64,000 bases of DNA from Allobosea sp. GTDB taxonomy: Bacteria; Pseudomonadota; Alphaproteobacteria; Rhizobiales; Beijerinckiaceae. Positions 1-7,417 of the stretch are shown piece by piece. The DNA lies in the NCBI RefSeq assembly GCF_017308075.1, contig NZ_JAFKFX010000023.1, positions 1 through 64,000 on the forward strand, read 5' to 3'. The translations under genes were made by a program, and so were the position numbers. The notes beneath the pieces are model-generated. The model saw only the letters and a list, made by a program, of their open reading frames with translations, was not told where the DNA came from and ran no database searches. Numbering within the stretch: the first letter of the stretch is position 1; every line of letters starts with the position of its first letter.

Positions 1-618
1 ACCTTCCACAAGACGGACGGCACGCTGATCGGCGATCTCGACGATCTGCCGTTCAATCAGCTCACCGATCTGACGACGGTCTGGGACGCCGTGGCGCAGA
101 ACAGCGAGAGCTGGGTCTGGGACGTCACGCTCGACCCGGTCTCCGGCCACCCGGTCGCGACCTTCGCGACCTTCTCCAAGCCGGACCCCGCACATACCGA
201 TCATTTCTACCGTCAGGGTCGCTGGAACGGCTCGGCCTGGGTGGTCAAGCTGATCGCGGCTGGAGGCGGCTCGCTCTATCCGCTCGACTCCGTGCCATAC
301 GAGTATTCATATTCGGGCGGTGCGGTGAGCAATCCGGCCGATCCCAACGTCGTCATCTGTTCGCGTGAGGTTAATAGCGCCGGCGCCGTCGTCACCAATG
401 ATCAGGGTGTTCACCACCTCTTCAAGGCGGTGACGGCTGATGGTGGCGACAACTGGACCCTGACGCAGCTCACCTTCGGCTCGGCCAAGCATTTTCGGCC
501 GTTCATCCCCGAGGGCAGCAGCAGGGCGTTCTTCTGCCGCGATCGTCTCCCGGGCGGTTACATCGGCTGGGAAGAGTACGGGACGGTGATCGACAGCATG
601 CCGATCGCGGGGGCTTGA
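1..618 (+). CDS. Prophage tail-fibre-like protein with BNR/sialidase-type repeats, 5' end outside the window
   Basis: The reading frame is open from base 1, so this is the C-terminal 205 residues of a longer protein. Repeated segments of the type W-D-V-T-L-D-P and G-D-N-W-T-L-T resemble BNR (Asp-box-like) blades of sialidase-type beta-propellers. Near the end it carries RPFIPEG, FFCRDR and GYIGWEEYGT, a style common in BNR_4 proteins. In a phage structural operon this suggests a tail fibre or tailspike that binds or cuts surface sugars. It is followed 2 bases later by a small gene. The family call rests on pattern only; catalytic residues cannot be assigned. Confidence 0.55.
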   Translation, partial: TFHKTDGTLIGDLDDLPFNQLTDLTTVWDAVAQNSESWVWDVTLDPVSGHPVATFATFSKPDPAHTDHFYRQGRWNGSAWVVKLIAAGGGSLYPLDSVPYEYSYSGGAVSNPADPNVVICSREVNSAGAVVTNDQGVHHLFKAVTADGGDNWTLTQLTFGSAKHFRPFIPEGSSRAFFCRDRLPGGYIGWEEYGTVIDSMPIAGA

Positions 619-620
619 TC

Positions 621-776
621 ATGACGAAACGGCGCTGCGCCTCGCGCACCGACTCGATCGACTTTGGTTATGGGGACACGTTCTCCGTCACCTCTGACGC
701 AGACGGAAAAGTCAGCAAGGGCGGCTCGCAAGGCCTACTGCGCGCGATCCGCAATAACGCGATGGAGGTCGGGTGA
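621..776 (+). CDS. Small prophage protein of unknown function (51 aa)
   Basis: The ATG lies 2 bases after the tail-fibre stop, and the TGA overlaps the next ATG in a TGATG arrangement, which is typical of translational coupling in phage operons. The product begins MTKRRCASRTDSIDFGYGD and is basic at the N-terminus and polar elsewhere, with no membrane segment or motif I recognise. It is short enough that gene finders may miss it. The tight spacing on both sides is the main reason to accept it. Confidence 0.45.
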   Translation: MTKRRCASRTDSIDFGYGDTFSVTSDADGKVSKGGSQGLLRAIRNNAMEVG

Positions 777-1006
777 TGATTACTGATACTAAAATGGAGG
801 GGTACACCCCCCTCCATCCAGATTGGGCCGCAGATTGTCCTGGCGTGGCGTCTCGTCGTATCCGGGATGAGTCCCATTTCCAGGACGTGATTCCGCCAAG
901 GCATCCGCTTCCAGCCGCGGTCGATGATGCTGCGGCAGCCCTAGTTGGCGTTGAACTACACGCCTTCTACCAGAACGATGGAGTTGTCCGTCAGCGGTTG
1001 ACCTGA
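776..1006 (+). CDS. Small prophage protein, paralogue A of a tandem pair
   Basis: A 76-residue protein whose ATG overlaps the upstream stop. It shares four blocks in the same order with the next gene: M-x-GY-x-PL near residue 7, SRRIR near residue 28, DDAAAALVGVEL near residue 50, and a C-terminal Y-x-x-D-x-x-V-x-x-R. The pair is therefore a duplication within the prophage. No enzyme motif, signal peptide or membrane span is visible. It sits between tail-fibre and holin-like genes, where accessory (moron) genes are often found. The function is unknown. A GTG three bases earlier is an alternative start. Confidence 0.55.
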   Translation: MITDTKMEGYTPLHPDWAADCPGVASRRIRDESHFQDVIPPRHPLPAAVDDAAAALVGVELHAFYQNDGVVRQRLT

Positions 1007-1019
1007 TTATCTAGATAAT
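1006..1019. repeat. Perfect 14-bp AT-rich palindrome between the paralogous small genes
   Basis: ATTATCTAGATAAT reads the same on both strands and begins at the last base of paralogue A. The following 38 bases are also very AT-rich, including AATATT-N7-AATATT, in an otherwise GC-rich phage operon. It could be an operator or a local promoter element for paralogue B. This is inference from symmetry and base composition. Confidence 0.5.
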
Positions 1020-1057
1020 ATTTTAAAACAATATTCTAAATTCATTTGAGGCCGAAC

Positions 1058-1309
1058 ATGCTTTACGATCCTGATGATCCGAAGATGGCGGGCTATGTTC
1101 CGCTTCAGGCTTTCCGCGATATGGACGCCTCGAAATCGAGTCGGCGCATCCGTGAGAAGAGCGATGTCAGCCCTGTTTCGATGCTTAAGATCAAAGAGCT
1201 TTTTGAGGATCTTAATAATTTTGCGGACGACACAGCAGCTGCCATCGGCGGCATCGATATTGGTGAGCTCTACCGGACTGACTCAATCGTGAAAGTGCGT
1301 GTCGACTAA
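1058..1309 (+). CDS. Small prophage protein, paralogue B of a tandem pair
   Basis: An 83-residue protein starting at ATG 1058, with GAGG six bases upstream. An in-frame TTG at 1046 is less likely. It matches the preceding gene through MAGYVPL, SRRIREKS, DDTAAAIGGIDIGELY and a final D-x-IVKVRV. The centre carries an extra acidic stretch rich in Leu, Glu and Asn. Base composition is lower in GC than the structural genes that follow. No known family is recognised. The duplication and own upstream AT-rich spacer suggest an accessory gene added to the late operon. Confidence 0.6.
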   Translation: MLYDPDDPKMAGYVPLQAFRDMDASKSSRRIREKSDVSPVSMLKIKELFEDLNNFADDTAAAIGGIDIGELYRTDSIVKVRVD

Positions 1310-1349
1310 TAACTCTACATTTATTTTTGATAATATTTTTAGGTGTTTC

Positions 1350-1583
1350 ATGAGATTCATTGATAATGCGAAGGAAGCCCTAATCAAGGGCTATGTCGCC
1401 TGGCTTGTCTATATTGGAACTGCGGCGCAGCTCATCTTCGAGTTCGGATTGAACCAGAGCCTACCCAGTTGGACTGTGGTCCTGCTCCTGGTTCTGATTC
1501 TGATCGGACGCACCGTGAAGCAGGAAAGCGTCTCGGGCCCGGCTGCGCCGGAAGTCGAGTTCACCGGGGAGCATGCCGGATGA
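1350..1583 (+). CDS. Holin-like small membrane protein of the prophage
   Basis: The product has 77 residues. It has an amphipathic start (MRFIDNAKEALIKG) followed by two hydrophobic segments, about residues 15-34 and 40-56, and a polar acidic tail. Two short membrane spans in a phage late operon are the usual sign of a class II holin, which permeabilises the inner membrane at lysis. The endolysin candidate lies 9 kb downstream in the same operon. The stop overlaps the next start as ATGA. The start at 1350 is chosen because upstream in-frame codons fall in an AT-rich non-coding stretch. Confidence 0.5.
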   Translation: MRFIDNAKEALIKGYVAWLVYIGTAAQLIFEFGLNQSLPSWTVVLLLVLILIGRTVKQESVSGPAAPEVEFTGEHAG

Positions 1584-1741
1584 ACCCGTTCAAGGCACTC
1601 CAGCGCTTCCTGGAATTGTTTTTCAGCAATAAGCCGGAGACCCAGGCTCCCGCTCCAGCATCCAAGCCGAAGCCGGCCAACCAGGTCACGCCGATGACGA
1701 TCTGCGCCTCTAGTTACCCGTTGGCTGCGTCTGTTTTGTAG
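1580..1741 (+). CDS. Small prophage protein of unknown function (53 aa)
   Basis: The ATG overlaps the stop of the holin-like gene (ATGA). The product opens with an amphipathic segment, MNPFKALQRFLELFF, followed by a Pro/Ala/Lys-rich linker and a short tail with a single Cys. Position directly after a holin-like gene would suit a lysis accessory protein, but there is no lipobox or clear membrane anchor, so a spanin cannot be claimed. The gene stops 4 bases before the next start. Confidence 0.4.
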   Translation: MNPFKALQRFLELFFSNKPETQAPAPASKPKPANQVTPMTICASSYPLAASVL

Positions 1742-1745
1742 GCTA

Positions 1746-3170
1746 ATGTCGGCCGACATGGGCAAGATCTGGGTCAAGGAATTTACGGGCGGTCTGGACG
1801 CCCGCCGGCTCGAGGAAACGACGGCCGGCGGTGTGCTGATCCTCGCTCGTGATGGGCACATCAACCGCGGCGGCGAGTTCGAGCAGCGCGCCGCGTTCAA
1901 GAAGGTCTACATGCTCCCGGCCGGCGCGACGAAGGGCCTGGCCGCCACCGCGGACAGTCTCTACGTGTTCGGACCCTCGGCGGCACCGGCCGGCATGCCT
2001 TCCGGCGTGGCCTACCAGCAGATCGCAGCGCCAGACAGCGCCGACCTGACGAAGGTTCTCTCGGCCACGCTGTTCGAGGGGAAGCTGTTCGTAGCCGCGC
2101 GTTACGCCGACGGCGACGTCTTCAATTTCTTCAACGGCGCGCAAGTGACGGCGCTTAAGGCGGGCACGACGCCCGGCGTCTTCGCGTTGACTGTGAAACA
2201 GAAGGTCTATGTGGCGTCCGGCGCCAACCTGTTGTTCTCGGCGATCGCCAACGCCACGGATTTCGATACCGGCACGGGCGCTGGCTTTATCGACATGTCC
2301 ACGCAGGCCCGCGGCTCGGAACAGCTGACCTCGCTTGCGGCCTACCAGCAGTACATCGCCGTCTTCGCAGGCCGGACGATCCAGATCGAGTTCGTCGACC
2401 CCGACCCCGCCAACAACCGGCAGGTCCAGGTGCTCAACAACACGGGCACGCTGGCGTCACGGTCGGTCATCCAGTTCGGCGACAACGACGTCTACTATCT
2501 CGACCGCTCCGGCATCCGCTCGCTGCGCGCCCGGCAGACGATCAACATCGCCGTGTCGTCCGACACCGGCAACCCGATCGACGACCTCATCATCGCCAAG
2601 CTGAAGACGCTGACGGAGGCCGAACGCTCCAACGCGATCAGCGTGATCGAGCCGGACGACGGCCGTCTGTGGGTCGCGCTGAAGGATGAAATCTACGTCT
2701 TCAGCTTCTTCACGGGGTCCAAGGTCAGCGCATGGACGACGTACTCGCCGGGCTTCAACATCGACGACATGGTCGAGTTCGATGGTCGCATCTACCTGCG
2801 ATCTGGCGACGACATCTACGCATATGGCGGCATCGGCGACACCCTCGAATACGACGACAGCGTCGAGGCTGAAGCCTGGTTGCCGTTCCTCGACGCGAAC
2901 GAACCGACGCAGAAGAAGCGGTTCGATGGCGTCGACGCGGCCTGCCGCGGCACATGGGAAATCCGCGCCAGCTTCGACCCGCAAAACGGCGCGTCCGACA
3001 AGGCCGCGACGATCGTCAACACGACCTACGGCGAAGACCGCATCCCCATCGTTGGCGAAGCGACGCATATCGGCCTGCGCTTCAAGGCCAAGGGCCGCGC
3101 CGCCGATGGCGGGCCGGCGGTTCTCGGCTCGGTCGTCATCCATCACGACATGTCCGATGATGAAGATTGA
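1746..3170 (+). CDS. Phage stabilisation / tail-hub protein, P22 gp10-like
   Basis: A 474-residue protein, close in length to P22 gp10, which plugs the portal after DNA packaging. The N-terminus has HINRGGEFEQRAAF, the centre has AAYQQYIAVFAGRTIQIEF followed by a D-D-V-Y-Y-LD-x-SG blade, and further repeated aromatic blades suggest a beta-propeller. The C-terminal strand with GLRFKAKG resembles the closing part of this type of protein. It is the first large structural gene of the block and overlaps the next gene by 14 bases. The assignment is by style and length, not by database match, so a generic tail protein remains possible. Confidence 0.5.
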   Translation: MSADMGKIWVKEFTGGLDARRLEETTAGGVLILARDGHINRGGEFEQRAAFKKVYMLPAGATKGLAATADSLYVFGPSAAPAGMPSGVAYQQIAAPDSADLTKVLSATLFEGKLFVAARYADGDVFNFFNGAQVTALKAGTTPGVFALTVKQKVYVASGANLLFSAIANATDFDTGTGAGFIDMSTQARGSEQLTSLAAYQQYIAVFAGRTIQIEFVDPDPANNRQVQVLNNTGTLASRSVIQFGDNDVYYLDRSGIRSLRARQTINIAVSSDTGNPIDDLIIAKLKTLTEAERSNAISVIEPDDGRLWVALKDEIYVFSFFTGSKVSAWTTYSPGFNIDDMVEFDGRIYLRSGDDIYAYGGIGDTLEYDDSVEAEAWLPFLDANEPTQKKRFDGVDAACRGTWEIRASFDPQNGASDKAATIVNTTYGEDRIPIVGEATHIGLRFKAKGRAADGGPAVLGSVVIHHDMSDDED

Positions 3171-3648
3171 ACCCGCGACGGCCAGGGACGTCTGGCAAGT
3201 CGCCGTGAAGATGCGCAGCGCCGACTACGAAGAGTTCTCGGCCGTCTCGTTCTCTCGCAGCCGCGCCGAGCTCGCCGAGGATCTGGCCGCCCGCTACGGC
3301 GACAGGCACGACGTCCTGGTCGCGTACCGGGGCGAGACGCCGGCCTGCATTGGCGGCTTCATCATGGCACGGCCGAACGTCGTCACGCTGTTGTTTTTCG
3401 CGACAGACGAGTTCCCCCATATCGGCCTCGGCATCACGCGCTTCATCCGCCAGAACCTGTTCCCCAAGCTCGAACAGGAGGGCGTGCATCGCTTCGAGGC
3501 CGTTTCGCTGGCGACGCATAGCGAGGCCCATAAGTGGCTCGGCGTGCTCGGGCTGACGGCAGAGACAGGGCCGATGCTCGACTACGGCCGGGACGGCGAA
3601 GCGTTCATCCAGTTCGCCAAGGTGCGCGATGTCCAAGATCACCGATAA
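3157..3648 (+). CDS. GNAT-like phage structural protein, T7 gp13-like
   Basis: A 163-residue protein overlapping the preceding gene by 14 bases, with tandem ATGs at 3157 and 3160. The order of a short N-terminal strand, long helix, central ACIGGFIM and VVTLLFFATDEF strands, a helix, and a late aromatic strand follows a GNAT acyltransferase fold. Podoviruses of the T7 group carry such a protein (gp13 type) next to the ejection genes. The acetyl-CoA pyrophosphate loop Q/R-x-x-G-x-G/A is weak here, so it may be structural and not an enzyme. A second GNAT-type gene lies 156 bases downstream. Confidence 0.45.
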   Translation: MMKIEPATARDVWQVAVKMRSADYEEFSAVSFSRSRAELAEDLAARYGDRHDVLVAYRGETPACIGGFIMARPNVVTLLFFATDEFPHIGLGITRFIRQNLFPKLEQEGVHRFEAVSLATHSEAHKWLGVLGLTAETGPMLDYGRDGEAFIQFAKVRDVQDHR

Positions 3649-3826
3649 GGACGTGTTCGCTGCAACAGCAAACGGCGATGGGACCTACAACGGCTTCAAG
3701 CTGGCGCAGTGGCTTTACGAAGCCACTACCGGGAAGCCACTGAGCGACGAAGACGCCAAGAAGCTGGTTGCCGAAGCGCAGGAGAAAGCCAAAGCGAGGC
3801 GCGATGTTCGTTCGCCTGGCTCTTGA
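3629..3826 (+). CDS. Small prophage protein of unknown function (65 aa)
   Basis: It overlaps the GNAT-like gene before it by 20 bases and the GNAT gene after it by 23 bases. The product starts MSKITDKDVFAATANGDG, then has a helical, charged second half rich in Ala, Lys and Glu that may form a short coiled coil. Nothing catalytic is visible. The nested overlaps on both sides support real translation in a compact phage operon. Confidence 0.5.
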   Translation: MSKITDKDVFAATANGDGTYNGFKLAQWLYEATTGKPLSDEDAKKLVAEAQEKAKARRDVRSPGS

Positions 3827-4250
3827 AGAGGACATCCCGGCGATCGTCGAGCTCGCGCGCCAGAACTGCGAGCTGTCGACGCCCTACCTGACATTTGCCC
3901 CGGATCGCGTCGTCGAGACATGCCAGCAATATCTGAACACGGCCAATCCGACGATCTTCGTGTGTGAGGATAAGCGGAAAGTCATTGGGATGCTGGTCGC
4001 GACGATCAGCCAGTACCGGCAAGCCGAGGGTTTGTACACGACGCAGGAAGTGCTATACGTGGATCGCGCGCATCAAGGCAGTCGCGCCGCCGTAGTCCTG
4101 ACAAAGCATCTCATCGCATGGAGCGAACGGCTCGGAGCGATAGAGATCACAGGTGGGAACGACAACGACTACAAATCCGAGCGGACGGCCAGGTTCCTCT
4201 CGCACTTCGGATTTGAGCGTGTCGGCTTCTTCATGCGGCGGATGATGTAG
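3804..4250 (+). CDS. Prophage GNAT-family N-acetyltransferase-like protein
   Basis: A 148-residue protein starting at ATG 3804, with GAGG four bases upstream. It has the GNAT layout: FVRLALEEDIPAIVELAR at the start, a VCEDKRKVIGMLVATI strand pair, a strand with EVLYVDRAHQGSRAAVVL that matches the acetyl-CoA-binding turn region, and a C-terminal ARFLSHFGFERVGFFMRR. This is a better GNAT match than the protein two genes upstream. It may acetylate a virion or host protein, or act only as a scaffold. The next gene starts on the base after its stop. Confidence 0.6.
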   Translation: MFVRLALEEDIPAIVELARQNCELSTPYLTFAPDRVVETCQQYLNTANPTIFVCEDKRKVIGMLVATISQYRQAEGLYTTQEVLYVDRAHQGSRAAVVLTKHLIAWSERLGAIEITGGNDNDYKSERTARFLSHFGFERVGFFMRRMM

Positions 4251-5180
4251 ATGGGCAAGAAGGGCGGCAACAACGAGGCGGCGCAAGCGCGGGCCGACGA
4301 GCAGGAACGCCAAAACCGCATTCGTCAGGGCACGTCCAAGATCAACGAGATCTTCAGCGGCCGCACGATCGGCGACGGCCAGCTCGGCGCCGACGCAGTC
4401 TACGATCCGACCAAGACCTATTACCTGTCGGACGGCTCGACTTGGAGCCCAAAGCCGACGAGCGCGTCGACCGGCAGTGCCACGACGCTTACCGGCATGT
4501 TCGGATCCGGCGGTGCCGCGCAGGGCGGCGCGCAGGCTGGCAACCCCGCGCACAGCAGCGGTGCATTGGACCGCCCCGAAGAGAGCACCCTATCGGCCGC
4601 TGACCAATTTCGGCAGTCGCTCGGCGGCGGGTTGTATTCGGGCGTGAAGCAAACGTCCGGCTTCAACGATGACTACTTCGACAAGCAGAAGCAGTCGTTC
4701 CTCGACTACGCGACCCCGCAGCTCGAGGATCAGTACGGCGACGCGCAGAAGCAGCTCACCTTCTCGCTGGCGCGCTCCGGCCTGCTGGACAGCTCCGTTC
4801 GCGCCGAGAAGTCGGCCGAGCTCCAGAAGAAGTACGATCTGAACAAGCAACAGATCGCCGACCAGGCGCTCTCCTATTCGACCGACGCGCGCAACAATGT
4901 CGAGAAGGCCCGCTCCGACCTCATCACCATGTTGAACGCGACGGGCGACGCGGAAGGCGCGGCCAACTCGGCCATGGCGCGCTCGCAGGCCCTGTCGCAG
5001 CCGCAGGCTTTCAGCCCGCTCACGCAGCTCTTCGCCGACTTCACGTCCGGCCTCGGGCAGCAGGCGGCATTCGAGCGCGCGAACTCCATGTCGCAGCAGT
5101 ACAACCCCGGCGGGCCGCAGATCGGGCGCTACAACACCGGCCTGTTCGGCAACACCAAATCCGTGGTCGTGGGCAAGTAG
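4251..5180 (+). CDS. Putative podovirus virion / DNA-ejection protein (309 aa)
   Basis: The ATG abuts the previous stop. The product begins MGKKGGNNEAAQARADEQER, a charged helix, then a Gly/Ser/Thr-rich disordered region to about residue 110. A long alpha-helical section follows with DNDYFDKQK-like and FSLARSGLLDSS segments and many Gln and Ala. Such sequences are common among podovirus internal proteins that leave the capsid with the DNA. No Cys is present and no membrane span is seen. The family is not recognised with confidence; position between the P22 gp10-like gene and the large internal protein is the main clue. Confidence 0.45.
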   Translation: MGKKGGNNEAAQARADEQERQNRIRQGTSKINEIFSGRTIGDGQLGADAVYDPTKTYYLSDGSTWSPKPTSASTGSATTLTGMFGSGGAAQGGAQAGNPAHSSGALDRPEESTLSAADQFRQSLGGGLYSGVKQTSGFNDDYFDKQKQSFLDYATPQLEDQYGDAQKQLTFSLARSGLLDSSVRAEKSAELQKKYDLNKQQIADQALSYSTDARNNVEKARSDLITMLNATGDAEGAANSAMARSQALSQPQAFSPLTQLFADFTSGLGQQAAFERANSMSQQYNPGGPQIGRYNTGLFGNTKSVVVGK

Positions 5181-5190
5181 GGAGGCTGAC

Positions 5191-5943
5191 TTGTGCGATC
5201 CGCTCACCATTGCAGGCGTCGTCCTCACCGGAGCCTCGGCCGCGGCGAACTCGGCTGCGCAGTCCAGCGTCCAGAAGGCGCGCGACGACGCGATGGCGGC
5301 CGAGCGCATCCGGCAGAAGGGCTTCGACCGCGAGGCCGACGCCACGAACGCGCACGCGCAGAATCAGTACGAGGATTTCGGCGGAAAACAGGACGAACGC
5401 GCGGCGAAGCTGGCTGACTACTTCAAGGGCCAGACCGCGGCACCCGTGACCGACGCCGGCCCTGTCGCCATGCCGGCCTCGTCTAGCAATGTGACGAACA
5501 TCGCCACCGAGAAGGCGTCGTCTGACGCCAGGGCGTTCACGGACAGGCAGGGCGCCTCGCTCGGCCAGCTCCGTTCGTTCGGCGACCTGCTCGGCGAGTA
5601 CGGCCGCGGCACGGCGCGCGACGCGATCACGATCGGCCAGATCGGCGGGTTCAAGAAGGGCTCGTCCGCGGTGCTGCCGTATGAGCTCGAGGCGGCCAAC
5701 GGCAAGGGCGGCGGCATGAAGACCTTCGGCGACGTGCTGGGCGGCCTCGGCAAGATCGGCGTGAGCGCCGGCCTTAGCGGCGCATCGCTGCCCGGCCTCG
5801 GGGGTGGGGCGACAACCGGCGCCAATTTCGTATCCAACACGGCGTCGCCCTTCGCCTTCGGCTCCGGCGGCTACACTGGCTTCGGCCCTTTCATGAACCC
5901 CGGCGCGCAGTCGACCGGCGGCCTCTTCTCCTTGTTCCGGTAG
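5191..5943 (+). CDS. Putative internal virion protein (250 aa), TTG start
   Basis: The start is TTG at 5191, set by GGAGG at 5181-5185, five bases upstream; no ATG fits. The N-terminus (CDPLTIAGVVLTGASAAANS) is hydrophobic and could span or insert in a membrane, followed by a long Ala/Arg/Gln-rich helix. The second half is Gly-rich and low in complexity. Small membrane-active ejection proteins of podoviruses (T7 gp14 type) have this layout. The call is by analogy only. Confidence 0.45.
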   Translation: MCDPLTIAGVVLTGASAAANSAAQSSVQKARDDAMAAERIRQKGFDREADATNAHAQNQYEDFGGKQDERAAKLADYFKGQTAAPVTDAGPVAMPASSSNVTNIATEKASSDARAFTDRQGASLGQLRSFGDLLGEYGRGTARDAITIGQIGGFKKGSSAVLPYELEAANGKGGGMKTFGDVLGGLGKIGVSAGLSGASLPGLGGGATTGANFVSNTASPFAFGSGGYTGFGPFMNPGAQSTGGLFSLFR

Positions 5944-5950
5944 GTGACGA

Positions 5951-7417
5951 ATGGCGTCCCGCAATAACCCGTACCAGCGCGATCCGGCCCTTGCTCAGGC
6001 GTTCAACAATATCGCCAGCATGTTCGGGCCGCCGAGCGGCAGTGACGCAGCGGGCTTTGCTGCGGCCGGGCTCAATTCTGCCAAGCGCCAGCAGCTCCAG
6101 TGGCTCTTCGAGAACTCGGCCGATCCGACTGCGGCGGCGCGCTCGGCGCTGACCGGCGTCCAGACCTACGGCAACACGCCGGAGGGCTTCATGAAGAGCG
6201 ACGCAACCACGCGACGCGGCCAGGACGTCAGCGCCTCCACTGCGCGCGAGAACAACATCCGCGACAACGCGCGGGCGATGGCAACGACGCGCTACGGCGC
6301 GATTTCGGCAGACCAATACCTGCCGGAGATGCCCGGTTCCGTGGCAAGCATGTACGGGCTGCCGGGAAGCCCCGCGCAGCGCGGCATTGTCAAACTTAAC
6401 CAGAACCAGATCGCCGTTGGTCCCGACGGCTCGACGGTTTCCGGCATCAACCGGCCGCAGACGATGGACGAGTGGCAGGCGCAGCAGGCCGAACGCATGC
6501 GCACGGAGGGCGCGCTGCCCGACACCACGCTGGTCGACATCATTCGCGGCAAGCAGACGCCGGCCTTCACGGTTGGGCCTGACGGCAAGACGCCCGTCTA
6601 TGTGGATCCCGGCCGGGCCATGCGTGAAGGACTTCCGGCTGTTGCGGCGCCGTCGAGCGCCACGGCGAAGCGCGATACCGGCACGGCGTTCCTGCCCGAT
6701 GGCCGGCAGGTGCCCGTCACACGCTCGCCGGACGGCATGCAGTGGGTCGACCAGAGCGGCGCGCCCGTGCCGCCGGAAGCCAAGATCACGAACATGGCCA
6801 CGCCGCAGGGCTCGCTCGACCAGGTCGGTGCGACCACGGCCAACAATTCGGAGGCCAACAAGCGCGGCGCCGAGGTCACGCGGACGCTCAACCTGCTCGA
6901 CAGCTACGAGAAGCTGATCGACGAGAACCCCGGCGTGAACGGTATTGTCGGTCTTGTCCGCGGCACGGCGCAGAACGCGGCGCAAACCATCGCCGATCTG
7001 ACGAATGCCTTCGGCAAGGACCAGCAGGGCGTGCAGGAGTTTGCGTCCGAACTGCGCGGCGGCCTCCAGCAGGTCGCGCCCGGCTTGTTCGACCCCAAGA
7101 TCCCCGAGGCCGACTTCTACAAGGGCGCTCTCGCCTATGCGCTGGCCCGCACGGAGAACCCGAGCGGCGAGGTCAGCCGCCAGGCTTACGAGCGTGCCTT
7201 CGAGCGGCTTCAGGGCGGCGGCCTGCTGGCCAACCAGCAGAGCGCGAAGGCGCAGATCGGCGCGTTCCGCAACGTGCTGAAGCAGGAGCTCTCCGGCATC
7301 GGCGCGCTTCGCAATCCTGGTCAGGCGCGCACCGACACATCGAACCCGAACGGTGCAGCGGCTCCGACAGAGCGATGGGTTCGCGACGCAAACGGCAACC
7401 TGGTCAAGGCGCAGTAA
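5951..7417 (+). CDS. Putative phage DNA-ejection / internal protein (488 aa)
   Basis: It starts at ATG 5951 after AGGTGA and ends on the base before the next ATG. The protein is rich in Ala, Gln, Asn and Thr and mostly helical. The middle has a beta-type section with AFTVGPDGKTPVYVDPG and QVPVTRSPDGMQWVDQ, and the last third is helical (about residues 300-450). There is no signal peptide or recognisable catalytic motif. Together with its neighbours it forms the run of large internal proteins expected in a short-tailed phage. Confidence 0.45.
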   Translation: MASRNNPYQRDPALAQAFNNIASMFGPPSGSDAAGFAAAGLNSAKRQQLQWLFENSADPTAAARSALTGVQTYGNTPEGFMKSDATTRRGQDVSASTARENNIRDNARAMATTRYGAISADQYLPEMPGSVASMYGLPGSPAQRGIVKLNQNQIAVGPDGSTVSGINRPQTMDEWQAQQAERMRTEGALPDTTLVDIIRGKQTPAFTVGPDGKTPVYVDPGRAMREGLPAVAAPSSATAKRDTGTAFLPDGRQVPVTRSPDGMQWVDQSGAPVPPEAKITNMATPQGSLDQVGATTANNSEANKRGAEVTRTLNLLDSYEKLIDENPGVNGIVGLVRGTAQNAAQTIADLTNAFGKDQQGVQEFASELRGGLQQVAPGLFDPKIPEADFYKGALAYALARTENPSGEVSRQAYERAFERLQGGGLLANQQSAKAQIGAFRNVLKQELSGIGALRNPGQARTDTSNPNGAAAPTERWVRDANGNLVKAQ

